This document shows, one piece after another, positions 1 through 10,658 of a DNA stretch of 28,064 nt. The stretch is taken from contig CAJTZQ010000047.1 of the NCBI GenBank assembly GCA_910583795.1, positions 1-28,064 on the forward strand, written 5' to 3'. Source of the DNA: an uncultured Muribaculaceae bacterium (lineage in GTDB: Bacteria > Bacteroidota > Bacteroidia > Bacteroidales > Muribaculaceae). The notes beneath the pieces were generated by a model. It searched no databases. It had not been told where the DNA came from and worked only from the letters and a program-made list of their open reading frames with translations. Numbering within the stretch: the stretch's first letter is position 1; each line of letters opens with the position of its first letter. A program made the translations under genes and the position numbers.

Positions 1-2
1 GA

Positions 3-1757
<1,755 letters not shown>

Positions 1758-2072
1758 AGCTGTGGAATTTAGGAATGAAATATTAGCTTTATCGAAGGGG
1801 CATTATTCTTTTTTAATAAACGCCCACTTTAATGTGCCGCAAAAAATCAAAGCGGCAATTGTGGAATTTAGCCTGTGTAAAATTAACAAAAATAAGTTTA
1901 AAAAGGTCGGCTGGGAGATAAAAAGAGGATAAAAATAGGGTAAAAAACCGTCAAAACGGATATTCTTCACAAAAAAAGCATGATTTTAGTGAGAAAAATT
2001 TGGATATTATCTCAAATAGAACTAACTTTGCAGCGCAAAATGCGCCCATGAGGTGTGCAGTTGTCAATTTGT
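1758..2072. other. divergent intergenic region, 315 bp
   Basis: No gene is visible here. It contains a hairpin with stem TGCCGC/GCGGCA around 1834-1857 and a 12-mer TGTGGAATTTAG present twice (1761-1772 and 1860-1871). A possible minus-strand -7 box for the kinase, TATTTTTG, lies at 1887-1894 but has no -33 box. The strong plus-strand promoter for tRNA-Glu is at the right end. Confidence 0.6.
1999..2030 (+). promoter_or_regulatory. Bacteroidota-type promoter of the tRNA-Glu/rpsT unit
   Basis: TTTG (1999-2002), a 20-nt spacer, then TAACTTTG (2023-2030). This is an exact match to the -33/-7 consensus TTTG...TAnnTTTG of the Bacteroidota primary sigma factor. Transcription should start about 7 nt downstream, some 35 nt before the tRNA. 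Confidence 0.85.
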
Positions 2073-2147
2073 GGCCCATTCGTCTATCGGTTAGGACGAG
2101 AGATTTTCATTCTCTAAAGAGCAGTTCGACTCTGCTATGGGCTACCA
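2073..2147 (+). tRNA. tRNA-Glu (anticodon UUC), CCA encoded
   Basis: A full cloverleaf is visible. The acceptor GGCCCAT pairs with ATGGGCT, closing with a G-U pair at 1:72. The anticodon stem AGAGA/TCTCT encloses loop TTTTCAT with anticodon TTC, and the T-loop is TTCGACT. Discriminator A is at 2144 and an encoded CCA at 2145-2147. It follows a consensus promoter and precedes rpsT by about 40 nt. Confidence 0.95.
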
Positions 2148-2187
2148 TTATTAAACAACCGAAAGAAAGACAAAGATAACTTTTAAG

Positions 2188-2442
2188 ATGGCAAATCATA
2201 AATCATCATTAAAAAGAATTCGCCAGGCGGAGAAGAGAAGACTTGAGAACCGCTATTGGGCAAAAACCGCCCGCAACGCTGTTCGTCGCGTGCGCAAAAT
2301 GACTGATAAGGCTGAAGCAACAGAAGCCTACAACAAAGTCAGTGCTCTTCTTCAGCGTCTCGGCCGCAAGAACATCATCTCTAAGAACAAAGCCGCTAAC
2401 CTTTGCAGCGGTCTTGCTCACCACATCAACAAGCTTGCGTAA
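2188..2442 (+). CDS. rpsT: 30S ribosomal protein S20
   Basis: The 84-residue, strongly basic protein starts MANHKSSLKRIRQAEKRR and ends with a conserved Ala/Lys-rich helix (NKAANLCSGLAHHINKLA). That is the S20 family over its full usual length. S20 binds 16S rRNA in the body of the small subunit and helps early assembly. The gene lies between two tRNA-Glu genes with no terminator or extra promoter visible in the gaps, so one primary transcript carrying tRNA, mRNA and tRNA is likely. Processing of the tRNAs would then trim both ends of the mRNA, which is an inference. Confidence 0.97.
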   Translation: MANHKSSLKRIRQAEKRRLENRYWAKTARNAVRRVRKMTDKAEATEAYNKVSALLQRLGRKNIISKNKAANLCSGLAHHINKLA

Positions 2443-2537
2443 TCAGACGGCTTTTTAGAGCCTGCGATTGAAAAATATTTCCTTCAGCATGCGACGGCCT
2501 CATGGTCTTGACGCAGCTGGCAAAAAAGGATTGCGTC

Positions 2538-2609
2538 GGTCCATTCGTCTATCGGTTAGGACGAGAGATTTTCATTCTCTAAAGAGCAGTTCGACTCTGC
2601 TATGGACTA
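2538..2609 (+). tRNA. tRNA-Glu (anticodon UUC), second copy, CCA not encoded
   Basis: The body matches the copy at 2073 except for one covarying acceptor pair: C3-G70 is replaced by T3-A70 (GGTCCAT with ATGGACT). The discriminator A at 2609 is followed by CCT, so the 3' CCA would need to be completed by CCA-adding enzyme. The structure is intact and should be functional. Confidence 0.92.
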
Positions 2610-2634
2610 CCTCCCTAAATCCATCCTATCCCCA

Positions 2635-2674
2635 GAGGCCGGTTACTGATAAAGTGCCGGCCTCACCCTTTTTA
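2635..2674 (+). terminator. intrinsic terminator after the tRNA-Glu/rpsT unit
   Basis: An 8-bp GC-rich stem, GAGGCCGG (2635-2642) with CCGGCCTC (2657-2664), encloses a 14-nt loop and is followed by ACCCTTTTTA. It closes the unit before the next gene. Confidence 0.75.
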
Positions 2675-2766
2675 AAGACCTTCCCCGGCAATAAGTCTGA
2701 GGATATCTTCGGGAGAAGATGGACAGTTATCGTTTTCGTGATTATCAACCCTCAATTGAACTGAAA

Positions 2767-5700
2767 ATGAAACGCCATATCCTGATCCCTCCGCGACGTT
2801 TCCTGATCACGGGAGCATTATCATTGATGCTCTCCACAAGCATTTTTTCCACTTCGGCATATTCCATCTCTCGCGAAGACAGAATGAGCCCTCTCGCAGC
2901 CGGATATCTCGAACGTGCCCGAATCATGCTTAACAACGGAAACTATGCCGGTGTCGTCGACCAGCTCCGACATCTGGAGACTCAAGGTGTAGACCTCTCC
3001 GTGCAGGACCGTGAAGATTTCACATACCTCCTTGCCCTCGCCCTCTACAACCGTGGGGATGCTGATTGCGTCGACCTGTTAAGGCAGTTTGCTGAAGAAT
3101 ATCCTGCTTCAATCCAGGCGATGCCCGCCCGACTCGCAGCGGCAGACTATTTCTTCTTCGCTCACCGTTTCAACAGCGCTCTGGCTGCATATGAAGAAAT
3201 CGACTATTCCCGCATAAACACCTCAGACCGCCCGCTTTACGACTACAGGAAAGCTCTTTCCATGATCAAAAGCGGAAGATATGCCGAGGCACGTCCCATA
3301 TTTGAAAAACTGCGAGACAACCGCAAGCTGAACCTTGCTTCCGACTATTATATCGCTTATCTCGACTATATCGACGGGAACTATGACAAGGCTTATAACG
3401 GTTTTGAAGACGTTGCTGCAAGAAACGGCGGCAACAGCCGCGACGGCATAGCTCCTGAATATTATCTCGCACAGATCGATTATACCCGCGGAGCTTACGA
3501 CCGTGTCATTTCTCTCGGCACACGGTTGCTCGACAACGACCCTGTAGACGACCTTGTGCCTGAAACAGAAAGGATCATCGGGCTCAGCTATTTCAAGCAA
3601 GGGGACTACGGGAACGCGGAGACATTCCTATCTCGTTATGTCAACACAGCCGACATAAATCCGGCTGCCGACGCAGTCTACACTCTCGGCGTGATTGACT
3701 ACCGAAATGCGGACTACAACTCGGCACAAAAAAGATTCGCGTCGCTCACAGAACTAAACAACGATCTCGCTCAAAGCTCTTATCTCTATCTCGGGCAGAT
3801 TGCCGTGAGGGAAGGAGACAGCAACGCAGCTGCCATATCGTTTGAAAAGGCTTCGAAAATGAATTTCGACCGCAACGTGACGGAGACGGCAATGTTCAAC
3901 TATATCGCCGCACGCACACGCGGTGGCAACATACCTTTCAGTTCCTCAATCCCCTTGCTGCAAGGATTCCTGAAACAGTTCCCCAGGTCGAAATATGCCT
4001 CACAGGTAGAGGAATACCTCGCCACAGCCTATTTCAATGAAAAAGACTATGCCAATGCTCTTGCAAGCATAAACAGGATCAACCGCCCATCTTCGAAAGT
4101 GATGGAGGCAAAACAGAAGATTCTTTATGAACTCGGCATGGAATGCATGGCAAACAACCGGCCGTCTGCCGCCCGGGAATATCTTATGGAGGCTGTCGGC
4201 ATAAACGGCGACCGCCAGCTTCAGGCTCAATCCAACCTATGGCTCGGCGACGCATGCTACGCCCTCGGAAAATATTCTGAGGCGGAGAAAGCCTACAGAG
4301 CCTATCTAAACGCCGACAGAAGGGGTGAAAACCGCTCCCTTGCACTTTATAATCTTGCATACGCCCAGCTCATGAGCGACAAGTATAGCCAGGCTGCATC
4401 AAGTTTCTCCGAAGCTTTGAAATCAAGCCCCGCACTCCCTCAGCGCATGCAAGACGACGCGTTGATAAGAATGGCAGACGCACAATATTATGCCGGCAAC
4501 TACAAGCAGGCTCTGCACAACTACTCGACAGCCATCGAAAACGGAGCCCAGGACAGTGATTATGCCACTTTCCGACGTGCCGTGATGTATGGACTTGACG
4601 GAGACATCAAACGCAAACTTTCAGAGCTTTCGGGAATGCCTTCAGAATTCCCCGGCTCGAAATGGCTTCCAAACGCACTTCTCGAAAAAGGGCAGACATA
4701 TTCCGGTCTTGGGGAAACCGCAAAGGCGGTGGAGGCGTTCGAACAGCTTCGCGGTTCCTACAAGCAAAGCGCACAGGCAAGAAAAGGGATGCTTAACCTT
4801 GCCATCACCTATATGGAAGCAAAAGAGCCTGAAAAAGCAGAAGCCACTTACAAGGAGGTGATTATGAAATGGCCATCGAGCGAAGAGGCAGTCCTCGCCA
4901 ATGATGACCTGCGCAGATATTATGCAGCCAACGGCGGTCTCCGGGAATATGCGTCATTCCTGCGCTCGGTGCCTGACGCCCCGCAGATCGATGCATCAGA
5001 GATGGAAACTCTCGCGTTTGAGGGGGCGGAAACAGTCTTCGCAGACGATGTCACAAACATTGCCCTTCTTGAGCAATACGTCAACGACTATCCGAACGGA
5101 CGCTATCTTGCCCAGGCTCTCCTTGACATAGCAACAGGGAAAGATGAGACCGAAGATTACGAAGGTGCGCTCAATGCCCTCAACGCGTTGATTGAACGAC
5201 GTTCCGACGCACCGCAGATTCCTGAGGCTCTCCTTCTGAAAGCAGAGATTCTCGAAGGGAGCGGGGCGCCTGCAAGAAGAGAAACCCTGGAGACATACCG
5301 TGAACTGGAGAAGCGAGGAGGGAATGACTATCTTCCCGATGCCTACGCCGGAATTATGCGCAACACCGATAAAGACTCCGAAAGGATGCACTATGCCGCG
5401 CTCGTAAGGGCAAGCGGAGGTCTCTCTGCCGATCAGATCGAGGAGGCGGAATTCTATGAAGCTTCCGCCATGCTGAAAAGCGGAGACCGGAAGAAAGCGG
5501 AGGAGATGCTCTGGCAGCTGGCAGCCAACCCGAAAAGCATTTCAGGAGCAAAGGCAGCCGTGACACTCGGGCAGCATCTTATCGACACCGGCGACATGAA
5601 CGGGGCTGAAAAAGTGCTGACCGCCTTCACCGACGAAGGTTCTCCCCATGAATATTGGCTCGCGAGGGGATTTATAGCCCTTGCCGACGTCTATCACGCC

Positions 5701-5814
5701 AAGAAAAAAGATTATCTCGCAGTGGAATATCTTAAGAGCCTTCGCGATAATTATCCCGGCAAAGAGCTTGATATCCACGACATGATTTCCTCACGACTTA
5801 AAGAATGGAAATAA
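2767..5814 (+). CDS. large exported tetratricopeptide-repeat protein
   Basis: This 1015-residue protein consists almost entirely of TPR-type helical repeats, with recurring patterns such as YYLAQIDYTRGAYDRVI and LWLGDACYALGKYSEAEKAY. I start it at the ATG at 2767 because the protein then opens with a classical signal peptide (MKRHILIPPRRF followed by a hydrophobic stretch to STSAYS). An in-frame ATG at 2719 would add 16 residues and spoil that signal. No lipobox cysteine is seen, so a soluble periplasmic scaffold is likely. The gene ends 21 nt before an outer-membrane barrel gene, and the two probably form an operon; the TPR protein may help the barrel's assembly or function. The partner proteins are unknown. 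Confidence 0.85.
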   Translation: MKRHILIPPRRFLITGALSLMLSTSIFSTSAYSISREDRMSPLAAGYLERARIMLNNGNYAGVVDQLRHLETQGVDLSVQDREDFTYLLALALYNRGDADCVDLLRQFAEEYPASIQAMPARLAAADYFFFAHRFNSALAAYEEIDYSRINTSDRPLYDYRKALSMIKSGRYAEARPIFEKLRDNRKLNLASDYYIAYLDYIDGNYDKAYNGFEDVAARNGGNSRDGIAPEYYLAQIDYTRGAYDRVISLGTRLLDNDPVDDLVPETERIIGLSYFKQGDYGNAETFLSRYVNTADINPAADAVYTLGVIDYRNADYNSAQKRFASLTELNNDLAQSSYLYLGQIAVREGDSNAAAISFEKASKMNFDRNVTETAMFNYIAARTRGGNIPFSSSIPLLQGFLKQFPRSKYASQVEEYLATAYFNEKDYANALASINRINRPSSKVMEAKQKILYELGMECMANNRPSAAREYLMEAVGINGDRQLQAQSNLWLGDACYALGKYSEAEKAYRAYLNADRRGENRSLALYNLAYAQLMSDKYSQAASSFSEALKSSPALPQRMQDDALIRMADAQYYAGNYKQALHNYSTAIENGAQDSDYATFRRAVMYGLDGDIKRKLSELSGMPSEFPGSKWLPNALLEKGQTYSGLGETAKAVEAFEQLRGSYKQSAQARKGMLNLAITYMEAKEPEKAEATYKEVIMKWPSSEEAVLANDDLRRYYAANGGLREYASFLRSVPDAPQIDASEMETLAFEGAETVFADDVTNIALLEQYVNDYPNGRYLAQALLDIATGKDETEDYEGALNALNALIERRSDAPQIPEALLLKAEILEGSGAPARRETLETYRELEKRGGNDYLPDAYAGIMRNTDKDSERMHYAALVRASGGLSADQIEEAEFYEASAMLKSGDRKKAEEMLWQLAANPKSISGAKAAVTLGQHLIDTGDMNGAEKVLTAFTDEGSPHEYWLARGFIALADVYHAKKKDYLAVEYLKSLRDNYPGKELDIHDMISSRLKEWK

Positions 5815-5835
5815 TTTCTAACATACCTATTAGAC

Positions 5836-7719
5836 ATGGCTTTCAATAAATTATATTTGAATGCGGCTCTCGCATTTATTGCTTGCGGAGTGATTCCCGC
5901 AGAGGCTCAGCTTCACGAGTCGATCAACGTGGAAGGTAAGTATGTGCCGGAAATTATCCGCATAGACCGTATAAACACTTTCCCGAAAGCTACCAAGTTT
6001 TCACTTGGCGCCACGCCATTGAACTATGAAAGCGGGGGAGTGGCGGCATCTTTCACTCCCTCTCTAATGACAATGCCGGCTACCGGATGGCGCGACACAC
6101 GCTATGTATCCGACACTCCGGGATATCTTGAATTCGGTGTCGGGTCATGGCTAAATTCAACACTTAGCGCGGGCTACCGCTTCATCGACAACTCCACGAC
6201 TCTTGCCGGAATACGCCTTCAGCACAATTCCACATCTTTGTGGGAACCTAAGCTGAGCGATGCCACCATAGGAGTCAAACAATACCGCTACGACGAATCG
6301 ATAGGAGCCTACGCCTCACATGTGGTGAAAGGATACGGGCGTCTTGACGCATCGTTGGATTATCATGTAGGGCTGTTCAATTACTATGGCATATTCAACC
6401 CGAACGCACTTCCCGACACCCGCCTTGACGCACCGTCACAGACGCTCAACGATTTCTCGCTGAGACTCGATTGGTCGTCGCTTATACGCCCTTCGTCAAA
6501 CCTTGCCTACCATGCAATGGCGCGTGTACGCCATTTCGCCTATCGCGCAATGCCTCTCCCTGTGGAATGGGGGAAAGGTAACGCAAAAGGCAACCGCGAG
6601 ACAAACGTGGAATTTGCGGGAGGGGTAAGGATGCCTTGGGATAAAGGAAATTCTATAGGACTTGACGCTGACCTAAACATGCTTGTATATGGCGGACAAG
6701 AAAATATCTTCAGCTATGCCCAGGCGGGAGGGATGAGAGAATATTCGCTCAACCGTCCCAACAACTACGGACTCCTTACCCTCACGCCTTACTATCGTTT
6801 CAACAAGGATCTGATTGAAGTCAGACTCGGCGCGGACATCGACCTTGCCTTTAACGCAGGTCCAGAAGGCAACCGCTATTCCTTCTTCCATGTGGCACCC
6901 GACGTGAGATTTGCACTTCAGACAGGTCCGTTCGGAATGTATCTCAACGTGCTCGGAGGAAGCACCCTCAACACTCTCGCCAGCCTCTATCAGCACGACT
7001 ACTACATGATGCCCGCTCTCGCCTCCACACGTCCTACCTACACACCGATCGACGCTACATTCGGAGTGAACCTCGGGCCATTCTCTGGATTCTCTATCGG
7101 AGTGCAGGGGAGCTTCCGTTCAAGTAAAAACGTTCCTCTCGGAGGTTGGTATCAGGCATGGATGAACTACGGAGGTGCGCCTATCCCCGGCATAAACGAG
7201 GCAGCAGAGCTCACAAGGTCCGACCGCATGTTGTATTCTCTTGATGCTGACGGCATCAACCTACATGGAGTCAGCGTGGGAGGATACATCTCTTTTGAGC
7301 CGTCAGACAAATTTTCATTCAAGGCACAGGGCTCTATTCAGCCCCAGGACGGAGAAAAAGGTTATTTCAACGGTTATGACCGTCCTAAAGTGACAATGAA
7401 CGTAGACGCAACAGTGAAACCGATGGAGCAACTGAGTCTTTCGGCAGGATTCGACTACCGTGCCAAACGTTGCATCTACACCCGTGCGATATCCGACCTT
7501 CCCAACGGAGGAGTGACTCCCGACGAAGCTGACGGCACACTGTGCAGCATGAATCTCCCCGACATGGCGCTTCTTAACCTCGGGGCGTCGTGGGACTTTT
7601 CGAAATCATTTACCGTATGGCTGCAGGCTGACAATCTGCTCAACCGACACGACGAAATGCTGCCCATGCTCCCGGCTCAGGGAATCTCTGTCGCCGCAGG
7701 CTTGAAAGTGCTCTTTTAA
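5836..7719 (+). CDS. outer-membrane beta-barrel protein, TonB-receptor-like barrel without plug
   Basis: The protein has 627 residues, with a signal peptide (MAFNKLYLNAALAFIACG, cleaved after AEA) followed by many alternating amphipathic strands rich in Tyr, Gly and Asn. The C-terminus is typical of TonB-dependent receptor barrels: a strand with NLLNRHDEMLPML and a final strand ending GLKVLF. No recognisable plug domain, TonB box or carboxypeptidase-regulatory domain is present between the signal peptide and the barrel, only a ~35-residue segment (ESINVEGKYVPEIIRID). It therefore may be a barrel-only relative rather than a classic transporter. It is probably cotranscribed with the upstream TPR gene. 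Substrate or function cannot be assigned. Confidence 0.75.
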   Translation: MAFNKLYLNAALAFIACGVIPAEAQLHESINVEGKYVPEIIRIDRINTFPKATKFSLGATPLNYESGGVAASFTPSLMTMPATGWRDTRYVSDTPGYLEFGVGSWLNSTLSAGYRFIDNSTTLAGIRLQHNSTSLWEPKLSDATIGVKQYRYDESIGAYASHVVKGYGRLDASLDYHVGLFNYYGIFNPNALPDTRLDAPSQTLNDFSLRLDWSSLIRPSSNLAYHAMARVRHFAYRAMPLPVEWGKGNAKGNRETNVEFAGGVRMPWDKGNSIGLDADLNMLVYGGQENIFSYAQAGGMREYSLNRPNNYGLLTLTPYYRFNKDLIEVRLGADIDLAFNAGPEGNRYSFFHVAPDVRFALQTGPFGMYLNVLGGSTLNTLASLYQHDYYMMPALASTRPTYTPIDATFGVNLGPFSGFSIGVQGSFRSSKNVPLGGWYQAWMNYGGAPIPGINEAAELTRSDRMLYSLDADGINLHGVSVGGYISFEPSDKFSFKAQGSIQPQDGEKGYFNGYDRPKVTMNVDATVKPMEQLSLSAGFDYRAKRCIYTRAISDLPNGGVTPDEADGTLCSMNLPDMALLNLGASWDFSKSFTVWLQADNLLNRHDEMLPMLPAQGISVAAGLKVLF

Positions 7720-7821
7720 TTGGGATATGGGAAACTAAAACGGCACTCCCGTCGTTGAAATAATTAGACAAACCGGGAAATGCAAGATCCCTTATTTATC
7801 CTGAAATAATCAGAATCAGAT

Positions 7822-8355
7822 ATGAGCCAGCAAAAATTAACATTGGCATACCTCAACGAGGACGACAGGGCATACGGTCTTGCCGGCATGGTGATTTCTC
7901 TTGCGAGTCTCCGTGCCATAGACCGTGTGGCAGAAGTAAGCCTTGACTCCGACGGGCCGATGGTGGAGTTTTCTCATGAATTTTATTTTCAAGGCTCCCC
8001 CTCGATATCTCCCAAAGCCACCTGGGACAATCTCGTGCAGAATTTTCATATCACCACGGCAATGGTGCTATCCAACATAATGGCGCGGTCGGTGGTGCGG
8101 ATGAAGGAGGAAGCTCCCCAAGAACTTATGAAGGAGATTTATTCGGAAGTTGAAAAAGAGGGTCGCGACACCTGCTCCCTCGAAGACGACGAAATTGAAA
8201 ACCTCTACAACAATGCCATGATGCACATGAAGCGATTGTTCAACAATCCGCGTCTGCATCCGGCAATCGACGAGTTTGCACATATCATCTCACGCAAACG
8301 CAATCTCTCGGGCAGGGAAATCCGCGATGAGCTTCATCTCCTTCAGCTCCTCTAA
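7822..8355 (+). CDS. conserved hypothetical protein, probably cytosolic
   Basis: The 177-residue acidic protein has no signal peptide or membrane segment. Its first half reads as mixed alpha/beta (LNEDDRAYGLAGMVISLASL, then DSDGPMVEFSHEFYFQG) and its second half is helical with many Glu, Met and Lys residues. I recognise no domain, though it resembles small conserved Bacteroidales proteins of unknown function. It follows the barrel gene by about 100 nt and ends before a bidirectional terminator, so it may be the last gene of that transcript. Confidence 0.7.
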   Translation: MSQQKLTLAYLNEDDRAYGLAGMVISLASLRAIDRVAEVSLDSDGPMVEFSHEFYFQGSPSISPKATWDNLVQNFHITTAMVLSNIMARSVVRMKEEAPQELMKEIYSEVEKEGRDTCSLEDDEIENLYNNAMMHMKRLFNNPRLHPAIDEFAHIISRKRNLSGREIRDELHLLQLL

Positions 8356-8359
8356 ACAA

Positions 8360-8430
8360 TTAGTAATTAGCAATTTACAGGTTCGACAAATTCAAAATTC
8401 AAAAATTCAAAATTCAAAATTCAAAATTAC
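8360..8430. repeat. heptad low-complexity tract (AATTAGT then ATTCAAA units)
   Basis: Units AATTAGT/AATTAGC run from about 8358, followed by five ATTCAAA heptads at 8390-8425 with one extra A between the second and third. It fills the convergent gap between the hypothetical gene and the glycosyltransferase. The same words occur in the tracts near 24450 and 25800. Confidence 0.75.
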
Positions 8431-8431
8431 A

Positions 8432-8456
8432 AAAGGCGTAGCTTGTCTACGCCTTT
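8432..8456. terminator. bidirectional terminator overlapping the glycosyltransferase stop
   Basis: A perfect 10-bp stem, AAAGGCGTAG (8432-8441) with CTACGCCTTT (8447-8456), has loop CTTGT. Both flanks are T-rich on their downstream side. The minus-strand gene's last codons and its TAG stop form one arm. Confidence 0.8.
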
Positions 8457-9418
8457 GTTGTTTCCGAAATTTTATAGCGCGGGCGCTTCTTAACCTCAAC
8501 ATAGATCTTGCCGACATATTCCCCGAGTATTCCCATCCCGAACAGCAAGACCCCTGTGCAAAACCATATAGACAGTATCAACGACGTCCATCCCTCTATT
8601 GTCTCCCCGTTGAAATAACGTATGAAAACATATATACCGACACCAAATGCGGTAGCCATAAAAATAAGACCTAACCAGAAAAGCATTCTCACCGGAATAA
8701 CAGAAAAAGAGGTGACACCGTCGGCTGCAAATTCCAGCATCTTCCCGAACGGATATTTACTTCTCCCTTCCTTCCTCTCTCCCCGTCTGTAATACACCTT
8801 TTCCTGACGGAATCCGAGCTGTGGAACTATTCCCCTCAGAAACACGTTGCGCTCCTTATATTGGAGCAACGTGGCGAGCGCCTGCGAACCCAAGAGCCGA
8901 TAGTCGGCATGATCATATACACAATCCACCCCGAGAGTCTTGAGAAGCCGATAATACGCATGGGCTGAGTGTTTTTTAAACCATCCGTCATTCTCCCGTC
9001 GGCTGCGCACGCCGTATACAACCTCTGCGCCCCTCTTATAGGCCCTGATCATGTCGGGGATGACAGTTGGGTCATCCTGAAGATCCGCGTCGATTGTGAC
9101 GCACGCGTCGCAGTTATCAGCCACATATTCCATCCCGGCAAGCAGGGCATACTGATGTCCGAAATTTCTTGACAGGCGCACGCCTTCTGTCAATACATAA
9201 GTTTTATCTGCGCCTGACGGATAAGCGTCTTCGGAAAGAGATGTTATGACTTCCCACGTATGGTCATGGCTTCCGTCGTCAACATAGACTATGAAGCTGT
9301 CTGAAGAAATTTCTCCGCCATCGATCATCACACGCAAGGTATCCGACAGGGCACGATGGGTCATGGGGAGCGTAGTCTCCTCTTCAAAACATGGGACTAT
9401 AATCGCACATCTGATCAT
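8447..9418 (-). CDS. family 2 glycosyltransferase, DPM1/GtrB type, with two C-terminal membrane helices
   Basis: The 323-residue protein has a GT-A catalytic domain: the IIVPCFEEE start, DDGS at 47-50, and the metal-binding DADLQDDP at 110-117. Two hydrophobic segments follow, roughly residues 235-262 and 272-297. This matches the GtrB/ArnC/dolichol-phosphate-mannose-synthase-like group, which transfers a sugar from a nucleotide donor to undecaprenyl phosphate at the inner membrane. The sugar cannot be read from sequence. Its start codon overlaps the stop of the upstream MazG-like gene by 4 nt (ATGA), so the two are translationally coupled. The stop codon lies in a bidirectional terminator. 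Confidence 0.9.
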   Translation of the reverse strand: MIRCAIIVPCFEEETTLPMTHRALSDTLRVMIDGGEISSDSFIVYVDDGSHDHTWEVITSLSEDAYPSGADKTYVLTEGVRLSRNFGHQYALLAGMEYVADNCDACVTIDADLQDDPTVIPDMIRAYKRGAEVVYGVRSRRENDGWFKKHSAHAYYRLLKTLGVDCVYDHADYRLLGSQALATLLQYKERNVFLRGIVPQLGFRQEKVYYRRGERKEGRSKYPFGKMLEFAADGVTSFSVIPVRMLFWLGLIFMATAFGVGIYVFIRYFNGETIEGWTSLILSIWFCTGVLLFGMGILGEYVGKIYVEVKKRPRYKISETTKA

Positions 9419-9732
9419 TTAAAACGGTTTTTATCACGACTTCGCTTCTTCTCAAGACTCGCCTCGAAAGCCGCCGTAAGATCCACTCCTGTCTGATTAG
9501 CAAGACATACAACAACCCACATCACATCAGCCAACTCCTCGGCAAGTCCCTTTCTCAAATCCCCCTCTTTTGCCACCTGATCACCATACACCCTGGCTAT
9601 CACACGGGCAAGCTCACCGACTTCCTCAGTCAGCACAACCATATTGGTAAGTTCCGAGAAATAGCCTCCGCCGATAGTTTTTATCCACTCATCAACCAGA
9701 CCCTGAGCTTCCTTGATCGAGATTTCTGCCAT
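9415..9732 (-). CDS. MazG-like nucleotide pyrophosphohydrolase
   Basis: The small helical protein has the MazG/all-alpha NTP pyrophosphohydrolase signature. EEVGE (about residues 36-40) and EELAD (65-69) supply the acidic metal ligands. Members hydrolyse nucleoside triphosphates to monophosphate and pyrophosphate, often as house-cleaning enzymes in the cytosol. I choose the ATG at 9732 (MAEISIKEAQ, 105 residues), 2 nt after the ldcA stop. An ATG at 9759 would add nine residues and overlap ldcA. It overlaps the glycosyltransferase by 4 nt, so ldcA, this gene and the glycosyltransferase look like one operon. Confidence 0.85.
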   Translation of the reverse strand: MAEISIKEAQGLVDEWIKTIGGGYFSELTNMVVLTEEVGELARVIARVYGDQVAKEGDLRKGLAEELADVMWVVVCLANQTGVDLTAAFEASLEKKRSRDKNRFK

Positions 9733-9734
9733 TG

Positions 9735-10658
9735 TTAAATCGCTTTTAATCTGACACACTCCGGAGTGACATCAAGTTCCACTTTCGCACCTTCTATCAT
9801 AGGGTAATTGAGCGACACATGTCCCACCGGGAAGTTAAATGCCACAGGAATATAATTGATTTCATACCTTCGGAGCAATGCGTCGATCATACTCTCCATA
9901 TTCTCATGGTTGAGATCCGGACGATATTCCGTAAACTGACCTACAATCAACCCTTTAATCCGGCTCAGTGTTCCGCTGAGATATAGGCGGGTCAGCATCC
10001 TTTCCACTGCATAGATAGCTTCCGAAATATCTTCGATGAACAGAATGACATCTTCCCCTTCATCCACACTCAACAGGTCGAACGGAGTCGAGGCAAGACC
10101 GTTTAAAACCGCTAAATTGCCTCCACGCAAAACTCCTTGCGCCTGTCCGATACGGTTAAAAGAGTGCGGAGCGACCATATAATCCATATCAGGGCATTCG
10201 GCAAGTATTTTAAAAAGACCGGTGGTGGAAACGTCATCTGCAGGTTCTATGGTGAGATGCTTTGCCATAGGGGCATGTAGCGACGCGACCCCTGATTTAT
10301 ACCAGAGGGCATGGAGGGCGGATATATCAGAAAACCCTATAATCCATTTCGGATTGTTTCTCACCTCTTCCATTGGGATCTCGGAGATGAGTTGCACACA
10401 CCCGTATCCGCCACGGGTGCAAAAAATAGCTTTTACTTCGGGATCACGTAAGGCTTCCATGATATCCGCCACACGTTGCTCTCTTGTCGAGGCGAACGAT
10501 CCGTCGGAAGGACCTGACACACCCGGCATAAGACGGGGCACATATCCCATCTTTTCAAGGAACGCCACTCCCCCTTTCACATATTCCTCTTTTACCATCG
10601 TAGCAGGCGATACCATCGCCACCACATCCCCTTTCTTCAGACTTTCCGGAAATATCAT
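9735..10658 (-). CDS. ldcA: LD-carboxypeptidase (peptidase family S66)
   Basis: The protein is 307 residues, the usual length of murein tetrapeptide LD-carboxypeptidases. The nucleophile elbow GFSD places Ser110; LFIED (Glu209) and PVGH (His280) supply the rest of the S66 Ser-Glu-His triad. The family removes the terminal D-alanine from murein tetrapeptides in recycling or remodelling. No signal peptide is seen, so it should be cytosolic. It heads a minus-strand operon with the MazG-like and glycosyltransferase genes. Its start codon directly follows a 7-nt-periodic array described separately, which occupies the whole gap to the radical SAM gene. Confidence 0.9.
   Translation of the reverse strand: MIFPESLKKGDVVAMVSPATMVKEEYVKGGVAFLEKMGYVPRLMPGVSGPSDGSFASTREQRVADIMEALRDPEVKAIFCTRGGYGCVQLISEIPMEEVRNNPKWIIGFSDISALHALWYKSGVASLHAPMAKHLTIEPADDVSTTGLFKILAECPDMDYMVAPHSFNRIGQAQGVLRGGNLAVLNGLASTPFDLLSVDEGEDVILFIEDISEAIYAVERMLTRLYLSGTLSRIKGLIVGQFTEYRPDLNHENMESMIDALLRRYEINYIPVAFNFPVGHVSLNYPMIEGAKVELDVTPECVRLKAI

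Noticed and set aside
2468..2764. 98-residue open frame across the second tRNA-Glu
   Set aside because: It runs through a tRNA gene and the terminator, and has no recognisable domain.
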